This document shows, piece after piece, positions 17,106 to 25,978 of a DNA stretch of 64,000 nucleotides (positions within the stretch are counted from its first letter, which is position 1; each line of letters starts with the position of its first letter). Both the position numbers and the translations under genes were made by a program. Under the pieces are notes generated by a model. The model had not been told where the DNA came from and made no database searches. It was given only the letters and a program-made list of their open reading frames with translations. This DNA comes from Paenibacillus sp. OV219 (lineage in GTDB: Bacteria > Bacillota > Bacilli > Paenibacillales > Paenibacillaceae): NCBI RefSeq assembly GCF_900110075.1, contig NZ_FOCJ01000002.1:124001-188000 (forward strand), given 5' to 3'.

Positions 17106-17161
17106 GAGGCTGTTCCCTCATCGTAGTCGAAGGACCGACGGAGGGAACAACCTCTTTTTTA
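17105..17161 (+). terminator. Rho-independent terminator
   Basis: AGAGG and TGTTCCCTC pair with GGAGGGAACA and CCTCT around a ~20-base loop, followed by a run of Ts. Confidence 0.8.
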
Positions 17162-17246
17162 TTTGAAGAAGTGTCAACGGTATTATGAGGAAGAATCAGC
17201 AACCTATCTCGGCAAGGTTCCGTTATTGAAGATGGGGGTGAATAGC

Positions 17247-17717
17247 TTGAAGGCTTTGATGTCTATTCTAGTGCTCGTTTTATTAATGGGTTGCGCAGAG
17301 AGCAGCAAGATCCCAGGGGAGCAATCCGTTAACGAAAGCTTTCTTAAGAACAAGGGATTCGATGTTATTTCGTATGAAGGAAGAGCTGAAAGCTACGTAC
17401 TCACGAAACAGAAAGTTTCGGACCTGCCGTATATGTTGTACTGGGGATTGCAATCCGTTGACCTTTCTAAGTATTTCGGAAAGACGATAAACGTTGAGAA
17501 GTTTATCGTAAAGAATCATCCGTTAAGACAAGCTGAAGCTGAAGTTGATGTGTACGTCTATGAAGTCGATCGTCAACCAATCGGAGGAACTTCATATCCA
17601 CATGGAGAAACATCCGTTGGTGGTTATTGGTCCCTAGAAGGTAAAACGTTAGAAGAACTTCAAGATAAACCTTTTCAAGAGTGGCAGAAAGAATGGATGA
17701 ACAAATATAAGGACTAA
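17247..17717 (+). CDS. Small predicted lipoprotein of unknown function
   Basis: The start is TTG at 17247 with GGGGGTG six bases upstream; the frame is open further back to 17163 but without an SD. The 156-residue product begins KALMSILVLVLLMGCAESS, a signal peptide with the lipobox LMGC, so the mature protein should be lipid-anchored on the outer face of the membrane from Cys16. The rest is a small soluble domain (SYEGRAESYVLTKQ, VYVYEVDRQPIGGTSYPHG). I see no firm family; it has the look of short Bacillales lipoproteins of unknown role. It lies between two terminators. Confidence 0.6.
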   Translation: MKALMSILVLVLLMGCAESSKIPGEQSVNESFLKNKGFDVISYEGRAESYVLTKQKVSDLPYMLYWGLQSVDLSKYFGKTINVEKFIVKNHPLRQAEAEVDVYVYEVDRQPIGGTSYPHGETSVGGYWSLEGKTLEELQDKPFQEWQKEWMNKYKD

Positions 17718-17754
17718 ACGGAAAGGGCGTCATTCGACGACTTTATCAAATAAA

Positions 17755-17789
17755 GAAGCCCTTCCCGTGTAGCTTGGGAAGGGCTTCCT
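17755..17789 (-). terminator. Terminator of the flavin oxidoreductase gene (possibly bidirectional)
   Basis: Perfect stem AAGCCCTTCCC/GGGAAGGGCTT. On the minus strand it is followed by TTCTTTATTTG and begins just after the stop of the gene ending at 17794. It may also serve the plus-strand lipoprotein gene. Confidence 0.75.
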
Positions 17790-17793
17790 GCAC

Positions 17794-19113
17794 TTATGAA
17801 TGCACGGATTTCTTCATATCTGCAATTAACAGCGAGGCCGCTTTGCGCCCGCTTGAGAATGCGCGCTCTGCCAGCTCGCCCTTGCCTTCACAGCCGTCGC
17901 CGCAGAAGAAGAACGGCATACTCTCAATCCGATTCGGCAACAGCCGGTTGCCGGTGACGTTCTTCACGCTCTGCACCATCGCTTTTTTTGACACGCGCTT
18001 CACTGCTACTGCTTCGCGCCAACCTGGATAGTGGCGATCGAACAGTGATTCCATCTGCTGCGTTTTCTCGTCTAGGTAGGCTTTGCGGTCGGTTTCACCG
18101 CCGCTGCTCTCGTCGCTAAGGTAGGCGATCCCTTGCAGCAGCTGGCCGCCTTCCGGAACGAGCGTATGGTCGGTCGCGGATACATCGGAGATGAACAGCT
18201 TATGGTTCATATCACTTATGTAGCTGAACGGCCGTGCAACGACGTGGTTAAGTCCGATATCGTAAACCATGACCTCTGTTGCCGTGTTGAACTCATATGG
18301 TGCCAGGAAAGGCTCCCAAGGCGTCCCACGAAGCAGCTTTGTCACCTGCTGAACCGGCATCGCGAACACGACTCGGTCGAATTGTTCCTCGCGTGACTTC
18401 GTCTTAAGCAAGTATTTGCCTTGCTCGTACCGGATGCCGTCAACGCCTTCTTGCAGGGCGATGGACCACCGATCAGTCTTCTCGATAGTTTCTCTCAGCT
18501 GATTCGTAATGACGGCCCAGCTGCCCAGTACATAGTTGACCGGACGATGCGAGAGGAACAGGTTATGATAATAGTCGCTGATGACTGCGCCTGGAACGCG
18601 CCGAGCATCCTCGGGAGTAATGAAGAAGTTGCTGCATACGAGATGCTCCCACAGCTCTTTTACATCCTCGGCTGCGCCGGAATCGTCCAAATAGTCGCCA
18701 AGTGTATCGTAATGTTTGATTTGATGAATGTTTGCAATGATTGCTGTAATTTCTCCGACAAAACGAACCTTCTGCATCGTTGTTAGAATATCGGTCTTCA
18801 CGAGGTTTACGAAGTCCATCGGTGCCGGTGTGAGATGCTCGCCTTTCTCATACATGACCTTGCGTTTGTCGACTTGCTTGCTGCTGAATCGCAGCTCCAG
18901 CTCGCGTTCCATGTCAGTTAGTGTGTGCCTGTCCAGACCGTAGATGGCATGTGCACCGTAGTTGAGCGTGAAGCCGGCCTTCTCATACGTAAATGCTCGT
19001 CCGCCAAGCTGCGGACTCCGCTCGAATAGAACACCCCGGATGCCAGGCTGCCCTGAAAGGTAAGCAGCTGCGGTTAATCCCGCTAGTCCGCCACCGATAA
19101 TGGCCACTCTCAT
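17794..19113 (-). CDS. FAD-dependent amine-oxidase/protoporphyrinogen-oxidase-like oxidoreductase
   Basis: 439 residues. The N-terminal dinucleotide-binding motif is AIIGGGLAGLTAAAYL, then ERSPQLGGRA, the second FAD fingerprint of the amine-oxidase/phytoene-desaturase/HemY superfamily. The C-terminal flavin-contact segment is FFCGDGCEGKGELAERA. The enzyme should be soluble and flavin-bound. The substrate cannot be inferred: neighbours are not heme or carotenoid genes. The ATG at 19113 is preceded by GGAGGAG. It is divergent from the HAD hydrolase across 243 bases. Confidence 0.8.
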   Translation of the reverse strand: MRVAIIGGGLAGLTAAAYLSGQPGIRGVLFERSPQLGGRAFTYEKAGFTLNYGAHAIYGLDRHTLTDMERELELRFSSKQVDKRKVMYEKGEHLTPAPMDFVNLVKTDILTTMQKVRFVGEITAIIANIHQIKHYDTLGDYLDDSGAAEDVKELWEHLVCSNFFITPEDARRVPGAVISDYYHNLFLSHRPVNYVLGSWAVITNQLRETIEKTDRWSIALQEGVDGIRYEQGKYLLKTKSREEQFDRVVFAMPVQQVTKLLRGTPWEPFLAPYEFNTATEVMVYDIGLNHVVARPFSYISDMNHKLFISDVSATDHTLVPEGGQLLQGIAYLSDESSGGETDRKAYLDEKTQQMESLFDRHYPGWREAVAVKRVSKKAMVQSVKNVTGNRLLPNRIESMPFFFCGDGCEGKGELAERAFSSGRKAASLLIADMKKSVHS

Positions 19114-19356
19114 TGTCGTACTCTCCTCCTCATATCTATCCCAATTATACGCATGACCAAAATGTCAATCCATCTCATTAATGGCTGATAGTCTGATCAA
19201 ATCGGCATAGATTCACTTTGCGAAACGGATTGAATCCGCCTCTTCTCATGTCGATTTTTGTTCCTTCATGGAAGGCAGGAATTTGCTTCCATCTATTGAA
19301 CTGATATAAATCAACTATTCATTATCCTAGATTAAGGAAAGCGGGGAAGATCAACG

Positions 19357-19893
19357 ATGGATAACAAGAAACTGATCATTTTTCTAGACAGCGGAGACAC
19401 AATTATTGACGAATCGACTGAAGTTAGAGATGAAGAGGGGATTGTCATTAGCGCAAGTGTGATACCGGGAGCGGATGTGATGGTAAGGACGCTCTTTGAG
19501 AGAGGGTATACGCTTGCTCTGGTCGCCGACGGTGATGCGCAGTCTTTTAAGAACGTTTTTAAACAGAATGACCTGTATGAATATTTTACGACGATGATTT
19601 ATTCCGAAACGATCAAAGCAAGCAAGCCAAGTCCTCGCATGTTCAAAGCGGCAATTGGAGCGCTGGACCTTAGTGAGTCCGATTGCTCCCGTATTATTAT
19701 GGTTGGCAACAATTTAAGCCGTGACGTTAAAGGTGCTAATGCGCTTGGAATAACGAGTGTGTTTCAAAGCTGGACGACACGCTATCCGCATACGCCAGCA
19801 GATGAGACAGAGCAGCCGGCTTATACCATAAATGAGCCATTGGAGCTGCTTAACTTGGTTGAACAGTTAAATCGCGAGCTAGTGCTTAACTAG
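19357..19893 (+). CDS. HAD family hydrolase
   Basis: 178-residue soluble haloacid-dehalogenase-fold protein. Motif I is FLDSGDTI, the nucleophile Asp followed by a Gly where many phosphatases have the second Asp; this DxG variant occurs in genuine HAD members. Motif II is ALVADG, the motif III lysine is in IKASKPSPRMF, and motif IV is MVGNNLSRDVKGANALG. A phosphatase role on a small molecule is likely; substrate unknown. GGGGAAG precedes the ATG. Stands alone. Confidence 0.8.
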   Translation: MDNKKLIIFLDSGDTIIDESTEVRDEEGIVISASVIPGADVMVRTLFERGYTLALVADGDAQSFKNVFKQNDLYEYFTTMIYSETIKASKPSPRMFKAAIGALDLSESDCSRIIMVGNNLSRDVKGANALGITSVFQSWTTRYPHTPADETEQPAYTINEPLELLNLVEQLNRELVLN

Positions 19894-20012
19894 GCTTATC
19901 CATGCATAACTTCCTGATCTGTGATAGATAAACGCCCATTTTGCGACTGACTAGGCGCCATTTGCCCACGGGCGAATATCATGGTAACAGAATGAAGGAG
20001 GTCATGAACAGC

Positions 20013-20555
20013 ATGGAGAAGAAGGTTACGACTTCCCCAGTCGGGAAGGCACCTAATCAGCCGATGCCTTCCAAAAAGTCGAATGTTTCCAAAGGCTGGA
20101 ACATGCCGAAAGGCTGGAATCTATCAAAAGGCGCGAACGCATCGAAAGGATCCAATGCATCAAAAGGGTCAAACGCATCCAAAGGCGCAAATGCTTCGAA
20201 AGGCGACATGAAGCATGAGAATAAACCGATGGTTATGGAGAAGCACGAAAAGCATGAAAAGCATCACACTCATCATGAAATGAAGCAAAAATGCCACGAG
20301 CATATGCACCGCTACGTCCTTGTGCACACGCATGACGGCTGGTGCTGCGACGGTATTGTTGAACATATCGACGATGAATACGTATGTCTCGCCGTGCCAT
20401 GCGGCGGCAATGTGGACCAACACCAACGCGCGTTTTTCCCGCAACCGCCGTTCTTCCCCATTTATCCATACCCGTTCTTCCCGCGCAGACGGTTCGTTCG
20501 GCAAGTATTTCCGCTCTCGACGCTGCTCGGATTATCGGTACTGCCCTATTATTAA
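20013..20555 (+). CDS. Repeat-containing, histidine-rich hypothetical protein (possible spore/surface protein)
   Basis: About 180 residues from the ATG at 20013, which is 11 bases from GGAGG (an ATG at 20004 is too close). Layout: a low-complexity basic N-terminus with six hexapeptides of type KGxNxS, a His/Lys-rich stretch (EKHEKHEKHHTHHE), a compact domain (YVLVHTHDGWCCDGIVEHID, VCLAVPCGG), then a Pro/Phe-rich hydrophobic tail (FFPQPPFFPIYPYPFFP). No signal peptide. The compact domain resembles small domains in Paenibacillus proteins of unknown function, and the composition is reminiscent of spore coat proteins, which is inference only. It ends at a strong terminator. Confidence 0.6.
   Translation: MEKKVTTSPVGKAPNQPMPSKKSNVSKGWNMPKGWNLSKGANASKGSNASKGSNASKGANASKGDMKHENKPMVMEKHEKHEKHHTHHEMKQKCHEHMHRYVLVHTHDGWCCDGIVEHIDDEYVCLAVPCGGNVDQHQRAFFPQPPFFPIYPYPFFPRRRFVRQVFPLSTLLGLSVLPYY
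20091..20207 (+). repeat. Six tandem 18-bp repeats within the histidine-rich gene
   Basis: Units begin at 20091, 20109, 20127, 20145, 20163 and 20181, each AAAGG-started and encoding KGWNMP, KGWNLS, KGANAS, KGSNAS, KGSNAS and KGANAS; a truncated seventh (KGD) follows. Synonymous differences between units show they are not a very recent expansion. Confidence 0.85.
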
Positions 20556-20593
20556 TTTACTAATTCTCGGCAATATGCCCTCCGCCGATGTAC

Positions 20594-20619
20594 AGAGCCG
20601 ACCTTGTGTCGGCTTTTTG
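20594..20619 (+). terminator. Rho-independent terminator
   Basis: AGCCGAC pairs with GTCGGCT around a 5-base loop, followed by five Ts; 40 bases after the stop. Confidence 0.85.
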
Positions 20620-20732
20620 CATTCTAATTAACTCACCGCGTGGTATCAACAGGCATTATTTTTGCTGAAAATTGTCAGATTATCGTTTATTATGAGTATG
20701 CAGTTATTCTCATTGATGAAAGAGGGACATTG

Positions 20733-23180
20733 GTGCATCAACACATGCATGGTTCTTATGACCTAATGTTGGTTTTATTCTCGTATTTGGTTGCGACAGT
20801 CGCTTCTTATACGGTGCTTGATTTAATTGGTAGGATCAGTACCTCGAGGGGGATGCAGCGCTGGGGGTGGGTTGCATTCGGCGCGGTCGGAATGGGGCTT
20901 GGTGTATGGTCGATGCATTTTGTCGGCATGCTTGCATACTCGCTTAGCACTTCTGTTACATATAATTTAAAAATGGTCATTTTCTCTGTGGTCGTCGTCA
21001 TTGCAGCTGCGTTTGTTGCGCTCATTATTGTCGGTCAGAGCAAGCTGACGATCCCACGCTTGATTGCGGGAGGGCTGCTGCTCGCGACGGGGATCTCGGT
21101 CATGCATTATACCGGTATGGCTGCCATGCAAATCGATATTACATATGATCCGTTATTCTTCTCGCTGTCGATTGTCATTGCGATTATCGCATCGAACGTG
21201 GCTTTGTGGCTGTCATTCTTTCTGCGCCAGGGCAAGGACCGGAATAAGATATGGGTAAAGCTTGGCAGCAGTTTCATTATGGGAGCCGCTGTGGTAGGTA
21301 TGCACTACACGGGGATGCATGCCGCTCAGTTTCAAATGCGGGCGGAATCAGACATGATGAAAGGCGTCGTGCTGAACCAAACGTTTCTACCTTATCTCAT
21401 CGTAGGCGCAACGCTGTTCACACTAGGGCTGTCGATATTTGGCATTTACATCTCCAATCGCTTCTCTCGGAAGGATTCGGAGATTCATCAGAACGAACGA
21501 TGGTACAAGTCGTTGTTCGAGAACAATCAAGACGGCATCATCTCCATTGACAAGGATCTCAATATCATCGACTACAATATGGCGATTACGGAGCTAACAG
21601 GTCTTCCTGGAAGCTGGTTTCAGGGTAACTCACTCAGCAGCCTGCTGCCTTTCATCGCAGAGGACGAATTAGAGCGAACACGGGAAAAGCTCAACAAGTC
21701 GTTATACGGAGAGATGCAAAACTATCCGTCCGCCATTATCCATCAGCTTGGCCATCGTGTTGATATCAACGTTGTCAATGTCCCGGTCAGTGTGAGCGGG
21801 CAAATCGTCGGCAGCTATGTCATCGCCAAGGACGTGACGGAGGAGAAGGCAGCGAAGGAGCAGATTCAGCATCTGGCGTTCCACGATGAGTTGACAGGCT
21901 TGCCTAACCGGCGTTGGTTCAATCAGGGACTTGCTCAGATGATTGAGAGCGGAACCGGACGGTTTAGCGTGATGGTCATGGACATGGACCGCTTTAAGTT
22001 AATCAATGATTCACTTGGGCATACGTATGGAGACATGTTTTTGCAGGAAGTGAGCAGGCGGATTCAAGCTTGCATCAGCGATTTCGACATGACGCTCTCC
22101 CGCATGGGCGGTGATGAATTTACGCTGCTCTGTGATGGTATCTATGGGGACGAAGAGATCACGCAAATTACGGAGCGGATCATAGAAGCGGTCGCGGTGC
22201 CTTATCGACTGAAAGAGAATGATTTCTACGTGACGACGAGCATCGGCATCGCGGTTTATCCCGAGCATGGTGCAGATGCGGTTCAATTACTCAAAAACGC
22301 CGATACCGCCATGTACGAGGTGAAGAAAAACGGAAAGAACGGCTACCAGTACTATACCAAAGAACTGCATGCGCTATTGCAGGAGAAGATACAGCTGGAA
22401 GGCGATTTAAGGCAGGCGCTTGCGCAGGGCCAGCTATTCCTCGATTACCAGCCGCAAGCCGATGCCGGGAGCAATCAGATCATCGGCGTCGAAGCGCTCG
22501 TCCGCTGGCAGCATCCGACGAAGGGCATTCTGTCGCCGGGTGTGTTCATTCCGATAGCGGAAGAAACGGCGATGATTTACGAACTGGGCACCTGGGTATT
22601 GCGGGAAGCTTGCCGGCAAATGAAAGCGTGGCATGACGCGGGAGGACCGCTCATTACGGTTTCAGTTAACCTGTCTTCCCAGCAATTCCATCAAGCGAAT
22701 TTGACGACGTATATCAAAGATATTTTGGTGGAAACGGGACTCGAATCCCGTTATTTGGAGCTCGAGATTACTGAGAGCATGATGATGGATCCGAAAGTAT
22801 CCAGCAGCATTCTGAATGAATTGTCGGAGTCTGGCATTCGCATTAGCCTTGACGACTTCGGAACCGGATATAGCTCGCTCAGCTATCTCAAGCTGCTGCC
22901 TATTCATAAGCTGAAGATTGACCGTTCGTTTATTCGCGACATTACCCAGAATGTGAATGACAAAGCGATTGTAGCAACAATTATTTCCATGGCGAAGCAT
23001 TTGAACATGGATGTCATCGCGGAAGGCATTGAGACGAAGGAACAGCTCGACATTCTGGTGGACAACGATTGCAGCGAAATTCAAGGCTATTATTACAGTC
23101 GGCCGCTGTCTGCGAGCGATGTTGAAGCGATGTTCCTGAGTGACAAAGCACTGCAACCACTGCAATCAGAGCGTGCATAG
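20733..23180 (+). CDS. Cyclic-di-GMP signalling protein: MHYT-PAS-GGDEF-EAL
   Basis: About 815 residues from the GTG at 20733 (AGAGGG six bases upstream). Seven transmembrane helices form an MHYT sensor domain with three copies of the motif (MHFVGM, MHYTGMAAM, MHYTGMHAA), proposed to bind copper and sense O2, CO or NO. A PAS domain (about 255-375), a GGDEF domain with intact GGDEF (about residue 465) and an EAL domain with EALVRW, ITESMMMD, DDFGTGYSSL and KIDRSF follow. Both the cyclase and phosphodiesterase sites look competent. It has the architecture of Bacillus subtilis YkoW. It stands alone at the membrane and likely adjusts c-di-GMP in response to gas or redox. Confidence 0.9.
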   Translation: MHQHMHGSYDLMLVLFSYLVATVASYTVLDLIGRISTSRGMQRWGWVAFGAVGMGLGVWSMHFVGMLAYSLSTSVTYNLKMVIFSVVVVIAAAFVALIIVGQSKLTIPRLIAGGLLLATGISVMHYTGMAAMQIDITYDPLFFSLSIVIAIIASNVALWLSFFLRQGKDRNKIWVKLGSSFIMGAAVVGMHYTGMHAAQFQMRAESDMMKGVVLNQTFLPYLIVGATLFTLGLSIFGIYISNRFSRKDSEIHQNERWYKSLFENNQDGIISIDKDLNIIDYNMAITELTGLPGSWFQGNSLSSLLPFIAEDELERTREKLNKSLYGEMQNYPSAIIHQLGHRVDINVVNVPVSVSGQIVGSYVIAKDVTEEKAAKEQIQHLAFHDELTGLPNRRWFNQGLAQMIESGTGRFSVMVMDMDRFKLINDSLGHTYGDMFLQEVSRRIQACISDFDMTLSRMGGDEFTLLCDGIYGDEEITQITERIIEAVAVPYRLKENDFYVTTSIGIAVYPEHGADAVQLLKNADTAMYEVKKNGKNGYQYYTKELHALLQEKIQLEGDLRQALAQGQLFLDYQPQADAGSNQIIGVEALVRWQHPTKGILSPGVFIPIAEETAMIYELGTWVLREACRQMKAWHDAGGPLITVSVNLSSQQFHQANLTTYIKDILVETGLESRYLELEITESMMMDPKVSSSILNELSESGIRISLDDFGTGYSSLSYLKLLPIHKLKIDRSFIRDITQNVNDKAIVATIISMAKHLNMDVIAEGIETKEQLDILVDNDCSEIQGYYYSRPLSASDVEAMFLSDKALQPLQSERA

Positions 23181-23290
23181 TGACCGATTAGCAGTAGTTT
23201 GCCGAGATGGACTTGTCCGCATAATTTCGCTATGATGGGGAATAGATGTTTTCGCTTTTCGCACTAAACAGGTGAATGGAGGAGAAGAGA

Positions 23291-23629
23291 ATGGATTGTA
23301 TTTTTTGCAAAATAATCGAAGGCAGCATTCCATCCAAAAAAGTGTTTGAGAATGAGCATGTCGTTGCTTTCCACGACATACAGCCTGCTGCGCCGGTACA
23401 TATTCTTCTCATACCGAAGAAGCATATCGCCACGATGAACGATGTGACAGACGCAGACGATGCGCTGATGGCAGAATTGCTTCGAGCAGCGCGCCATGTA
23501 GCTAGGGAGCTGGGCGTTGCAGAATCCGGTTATCGCCTGGTAAACAACTGTAATTCAGACGGCGGACAAATTGTTTACCACCTGCATTTTCACCTCCTCG
23601 GCGGGGAGAAATTAAAGGGGCTCGGTTAA
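23291..23629 (+). CDS. HIT family (histidine triad) nucleotide-binding protein
   Basis: 112 residues from the ATG at 23291 (GGAGG eight bases upstream; an ATG at 23276 has no SD). The CIFCKI start, IPKKH motif, and histidine triad HLHFHLLGG at the C-terminus are those of Hint-type purine nucleoside phosphoramidases. The protein is small and cytoplasmic. It lies directly before the rpsU promoter, a common neighbour relation in Bacillales. Confidence 0.93.
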   Translation: MDCIFCKIIEGSIPSKKVFENEHVVAFHDIQPAAPVHILLIPKKHIATMNDVTDADDALMAELLRAARHVARELGVAESGYRLVNNCNSDGGQIVYHLHFHLLGGEKLKGLG

Positions 23630-23701
23630 GCTTTTTGCTGCTTCGTTGACGGGTTTGAGTTCTGTCTAGGCGCATGTATAAAAATAGCATGTCCAATGCA
23701 G

Positions 23702-23730
23702 TTGACACTGCCTATCTTAATCCATATAAT
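23702..23730 (+). promoter_or_regulatory. Consensus sigma-A promoter for rpsU-yqeY
   Basis: TTGACA (23702-23707), 17-bp spacer, TATAAT (23725-23730): a perfect match, suiting a ribosomal-protein transcript. The start would be near 23737, leaving a ~55-nt leader. Confidence 0.85.
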
Positions 23731-23791
23731 TAAATTTGATGAACCGTGTTAACTTTTACTGGACGGTCTGATTCGGAGGGAGGGAAAACTG

Positions 23792-23965
23792 GTGTCTGAA
23801 ACAAAAGTTCGCAAAAACGAGACGATCGATGCTGCACTCCGCCGCTTCAAACGTACCATCGCAAAGGATGGCGTATTGGCCGAGGTGAAGAAACGCAAGC
23901 ATTATGAGAAGCCTAGCGTAAAGCGTAAGTTGAAGTCCGAGGCTGCGCGCAAGAGAAAGTTTTAG
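23792..23965 (+). CDS. rpsU: 30S ribosomal protein S21
   Basis: 57 residues, GTG start with GGAGGGAGGG upstream. The sequence ([20 protein letters not shown], then [13 protein letters not shown] and a KRKF end) is unmistakable S21, a small basic protein of the small subunit near the mRNA entry path. It is followed after 15 bases by yqeY, the conserved Bacillales pair. Transcribed from the consensus promoter at 23702. Confidence 0.97.
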   Translation: MSETKVRKNETIDAALRRFKRTIAKDGVLAEVKKRKHYEKPSVKRKLKSEAARKRKF

Positions 23966-23980
23966 GAGGATCCTTCCACA

Positions 23981-24424
23981 ATGAACCTTAGCGAACGATT
24001 AAACGATGATATGAAGCAGGCGATGAAGAGCCAAGAGAAGTTCAAGCTCACTACGATTCGGATGATTCGTTCGTCCATTAAGAATCAAGAGATCGAACTG
24101 AAACGTCCGCTTGAAGACGCTGAAGTGCTTGATATCTTAAGTCGTGAGATCAAACAACGTAAAGATTCCCTCCAAGAATTTAAGAAAGCCGGCCGCGATG
24201 ATCTTGAGAAAGGCGTCGCAGCAGAAATTGAAATTATTAGTGTATACCTGCCTCAGCAGCTGACCGAAGAAGAGATCAAGTTGATTGTTCAGCAGACCAT
24301 CCAGGAGACCGGTGCTTCTTCCAAAGCCGACATGGGGAAAGTCATGAGTGCGCTTTTGCCAAAAACAAAAGGGCGGGCTGACGGTAAACTAGTAAACACA
24401 TTTGTGCAGCAATTTCTGCAATAA
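23981..24424 (+). CDS. yqeY: GatB/YqeY domain-containing protein
   Basis: 147 residues, all-helical. The family (related to the tail of GatB of the tRNA amidotransferase) is marked by LNDDMKQAMKSQEKFKLTTIRMIR, EVLDILSREIKQRKDS and a QLTEEEI / ADMGKVM C-terminal half. It may bind tRNA, but the function is not settled. AGGAGG is near the ATG and the gene is co-transcribed with rpsU, ending at a terminator. Confidence 0.93.
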   Translation: MNLSERLNDDMKQAMKSQEKFKLTTIRMIRSSIKNQEIELKRPLEDAEVLDILSREIKQRKDSLQEFKKAGRDDLEKGVAAEIEIISVYLPQQLTEEEIKLIVQQTIQETGASSKADMGKVMSALLPKTKGRADGKLVNTFVQQFLQ

Positions 24425-24439
24425 CATAGGCTGACAGCC

Positions 24440-24471
24440 AAACACTCCTCGCTTGCGGGGGGTGTTTTTTC
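24440..24471 (+). terminator. Terminator of rpsU-yqeY
   Basis: AACACTCC and CGC pair with GCG and GGGGTGTT, followed by six Ts. Confidence 0.8.
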
Positions 24472-24482
24472 GTTATATCGTA

Positions 24483-24511
24483 TTGACCATTTGGGCATAT
24501 TAGCCCACAAT
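24483..24511 (+). promoter_or_regulatory. Candidate sigma-A promoter for the MATE gene
   Basis: TTGACC, 17-bp spacer, CACAAT (four of six -10 bases match). Confidence 0.4.
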
Positions 24512-24546
24512 TAGTGCTAACCTAAAGAAACGAGGCAGCATGCACA

Positions 24547-25893
24547 ATGTTACGTAATTGGAAAGGAATCTTAGTACTTGCCATCCCGTCACTCGTTTCA
24601 TTCGCTAGCATGACGATGACAGGTACGATTAATCTCATTATTGTCGGTCAGCTAGGCGCTCTTATCATTGCAATTGTAGGCGTTTCCAACATCATCATGT
24701 ATAACGCATTCGCTCTGTTCTCGGGCATCGGCCACACGGTCAATTACCTTGTTGCACAGAATAACGGGTCAGGTGATATGCGCAAAGGCATCCAGCGTAC
24801 GTACATCGCTTTGTATATGTGCATTGCGTTCGCTTTCGTGATCGCGCTTGTCGGGTGGGTAGGCGCAGGCGATATCCTTAGATGGACCGGAGGTTCGAAG
24901 GAACTTGTCGACACCGGAAGCTTCTATTTGGAGCTACGGTTCTACGGAATGGCATTCGGCATTATTAACTTCGCCTTCCATGGCTTCTTGCGCGGCATAG
25001 GCGCAACGAAGATGTCGATGGTCGTATCGCTCATCACGAATGTGCCAATTATTCTGCTCACGTATACGCTCACCTTCGGTGAATGGGGCTTCCCGGAGAT
25101 TGGCTTAACCGGCGCGGGTATTGCAGTAATTTTCGGCGAAGGGATGCAGACGCTGATCTGTGCATTTATTTTCTTCGTCTTGCTGAACAAGAAGTATCAG
25201 ACGCGCAGCCGAATTGCGTTCTCACTCAGCTGGCTTGAGACAAAGTTGATCTCCATTGAGAGCGGTAAGCTTGGCATTCAAGAGTTCTCGCTCAGCTTAT
25301 CCATGTACATCTTTACTGCATTCGTGGCTCGGCTTAGTGACAAAGCGCTCGCGGCTAACGAAGTGGCGCTCAGCATTATGTCCTTCGGCTTCATGCCGGC
25401 CTTCGCCTTCGGTTCGACCGCCACGATTCTCGTCGGGCAGTACGTGGGCAAAGGGACGCCGCTGCTTGGTCGCCGCGCCGGCACGGATACCGCAATTCTC
25501 GGCTCGATCTTCTTGATTGTGCTTGGCACGGTTGAACTTATTTTTGCATCGGAAATTACGCATTTGTACACGAATGATAAAGAAGTGTATGAGCTGGCAG
25601 CGTATCTCATCAAAATATCCGCCTACTTGCAGCTATTCGACGGATTGCTGAACTTCTTCGCAGGCGGCCTGCGCGGCATCGGCGATACGACCTTCCTTCT
25701 GCGCGTTTCGTTTGTTGTCAGCTGGTTCATTTTTGTGCCGCTCGCTTATGTGTTTATCTTCGTGCTCCATTGGGGCAGCATGGGGGCGTGGCTCGCGCTG
25801 TATACGTTCCTAACCATATTCGGCATCGCGGTCATGGTCCGTTTTTACCGTACGGACTGGACGGCGGTGCGCCTGAAGGAAGCAGCTCACTGA
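24547..25893 (+). CDS. MATE family multidrug/sodium efflux transporter
   Basis: 448 residues with about 12 hydrophobic segments in two similar halves, the MATE fold. Family-like stretches include LVSFASMTMTGTINLIIVGQLG at the first helix, GFLRGIGATKMSM between helices 4 and 5, and AGGLRGIGDTTFLLRVSF as its counterpart in the second half. It exports cationic compounds using a Na+ or H+ gradient; the substrate is unknown. It sits between yqeY and nfeD, which are adjacent in Bacillus subtilis, so it is a lineage-specific insertion. A candidate promoter lies upstream. Confidence 0.88.
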   Translation: MLRNWKGILVLAIPSLVSFASMTMTGTINLIIVGQLGALIIAIVGVSNIIMYNAFALFSGIGHTVNYLVAQNNGSGDMRKGIQRTYIALYMCIAFAFVIALVGWVGAGDILRWTGGSKELVDTGSFYLELRFYGMAFGIINFAFHGFLRGIGATKMSMVVSLITNVPIILLTYTLTFGEWGFPEIGLTGAGIAVIFGEGMQTLICAFIFFVLLNKKYQTRSRIAFSLSWLETKLISIESGKLGIQEFSLSLSMYIFTAFVARLSDKALAANEVALSIMSFGFMPAFAFGSTATILVGQYVGKGTPLLGRRAGTDTAILGSIFLIVLGTVELIFASEITHLYTNDKEVYELAAYLIKISAYLQLFDGLLNFFAGGLRGIGDTTFLLRVSFVVSWFIFVPLAYVFIFVLHWGSMGAWLALYTFLTIFGIAVMVRFYRTDWTAVRLKEAAH

Positions 25894-25898
25894 TAAAA

Positions 25899-25924
25899 CG
25901 AAACGCCTTGCAGTCTAGGACGTA
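25899..25924 (+). promoter_or_regulatory. Sigma-W-like (ECF) promoter for nfeD-floA
   Basis: CGAAAC (25899-25904), 16-bp spacer, CGTA (25921-25924), matching the sigma-W pattern GAAAC-N16-CGTA. In Bacillus subtilis the orthologous yqeZ-yqfA operon is a known sigma-W target, which supports the call. Confidence 0.65.
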
Positions 25925-25978
25925 GATGTATTACAGACGCGGGGGAAAGTCGTTTGTTATCCAATAAGGGGGCTATTC

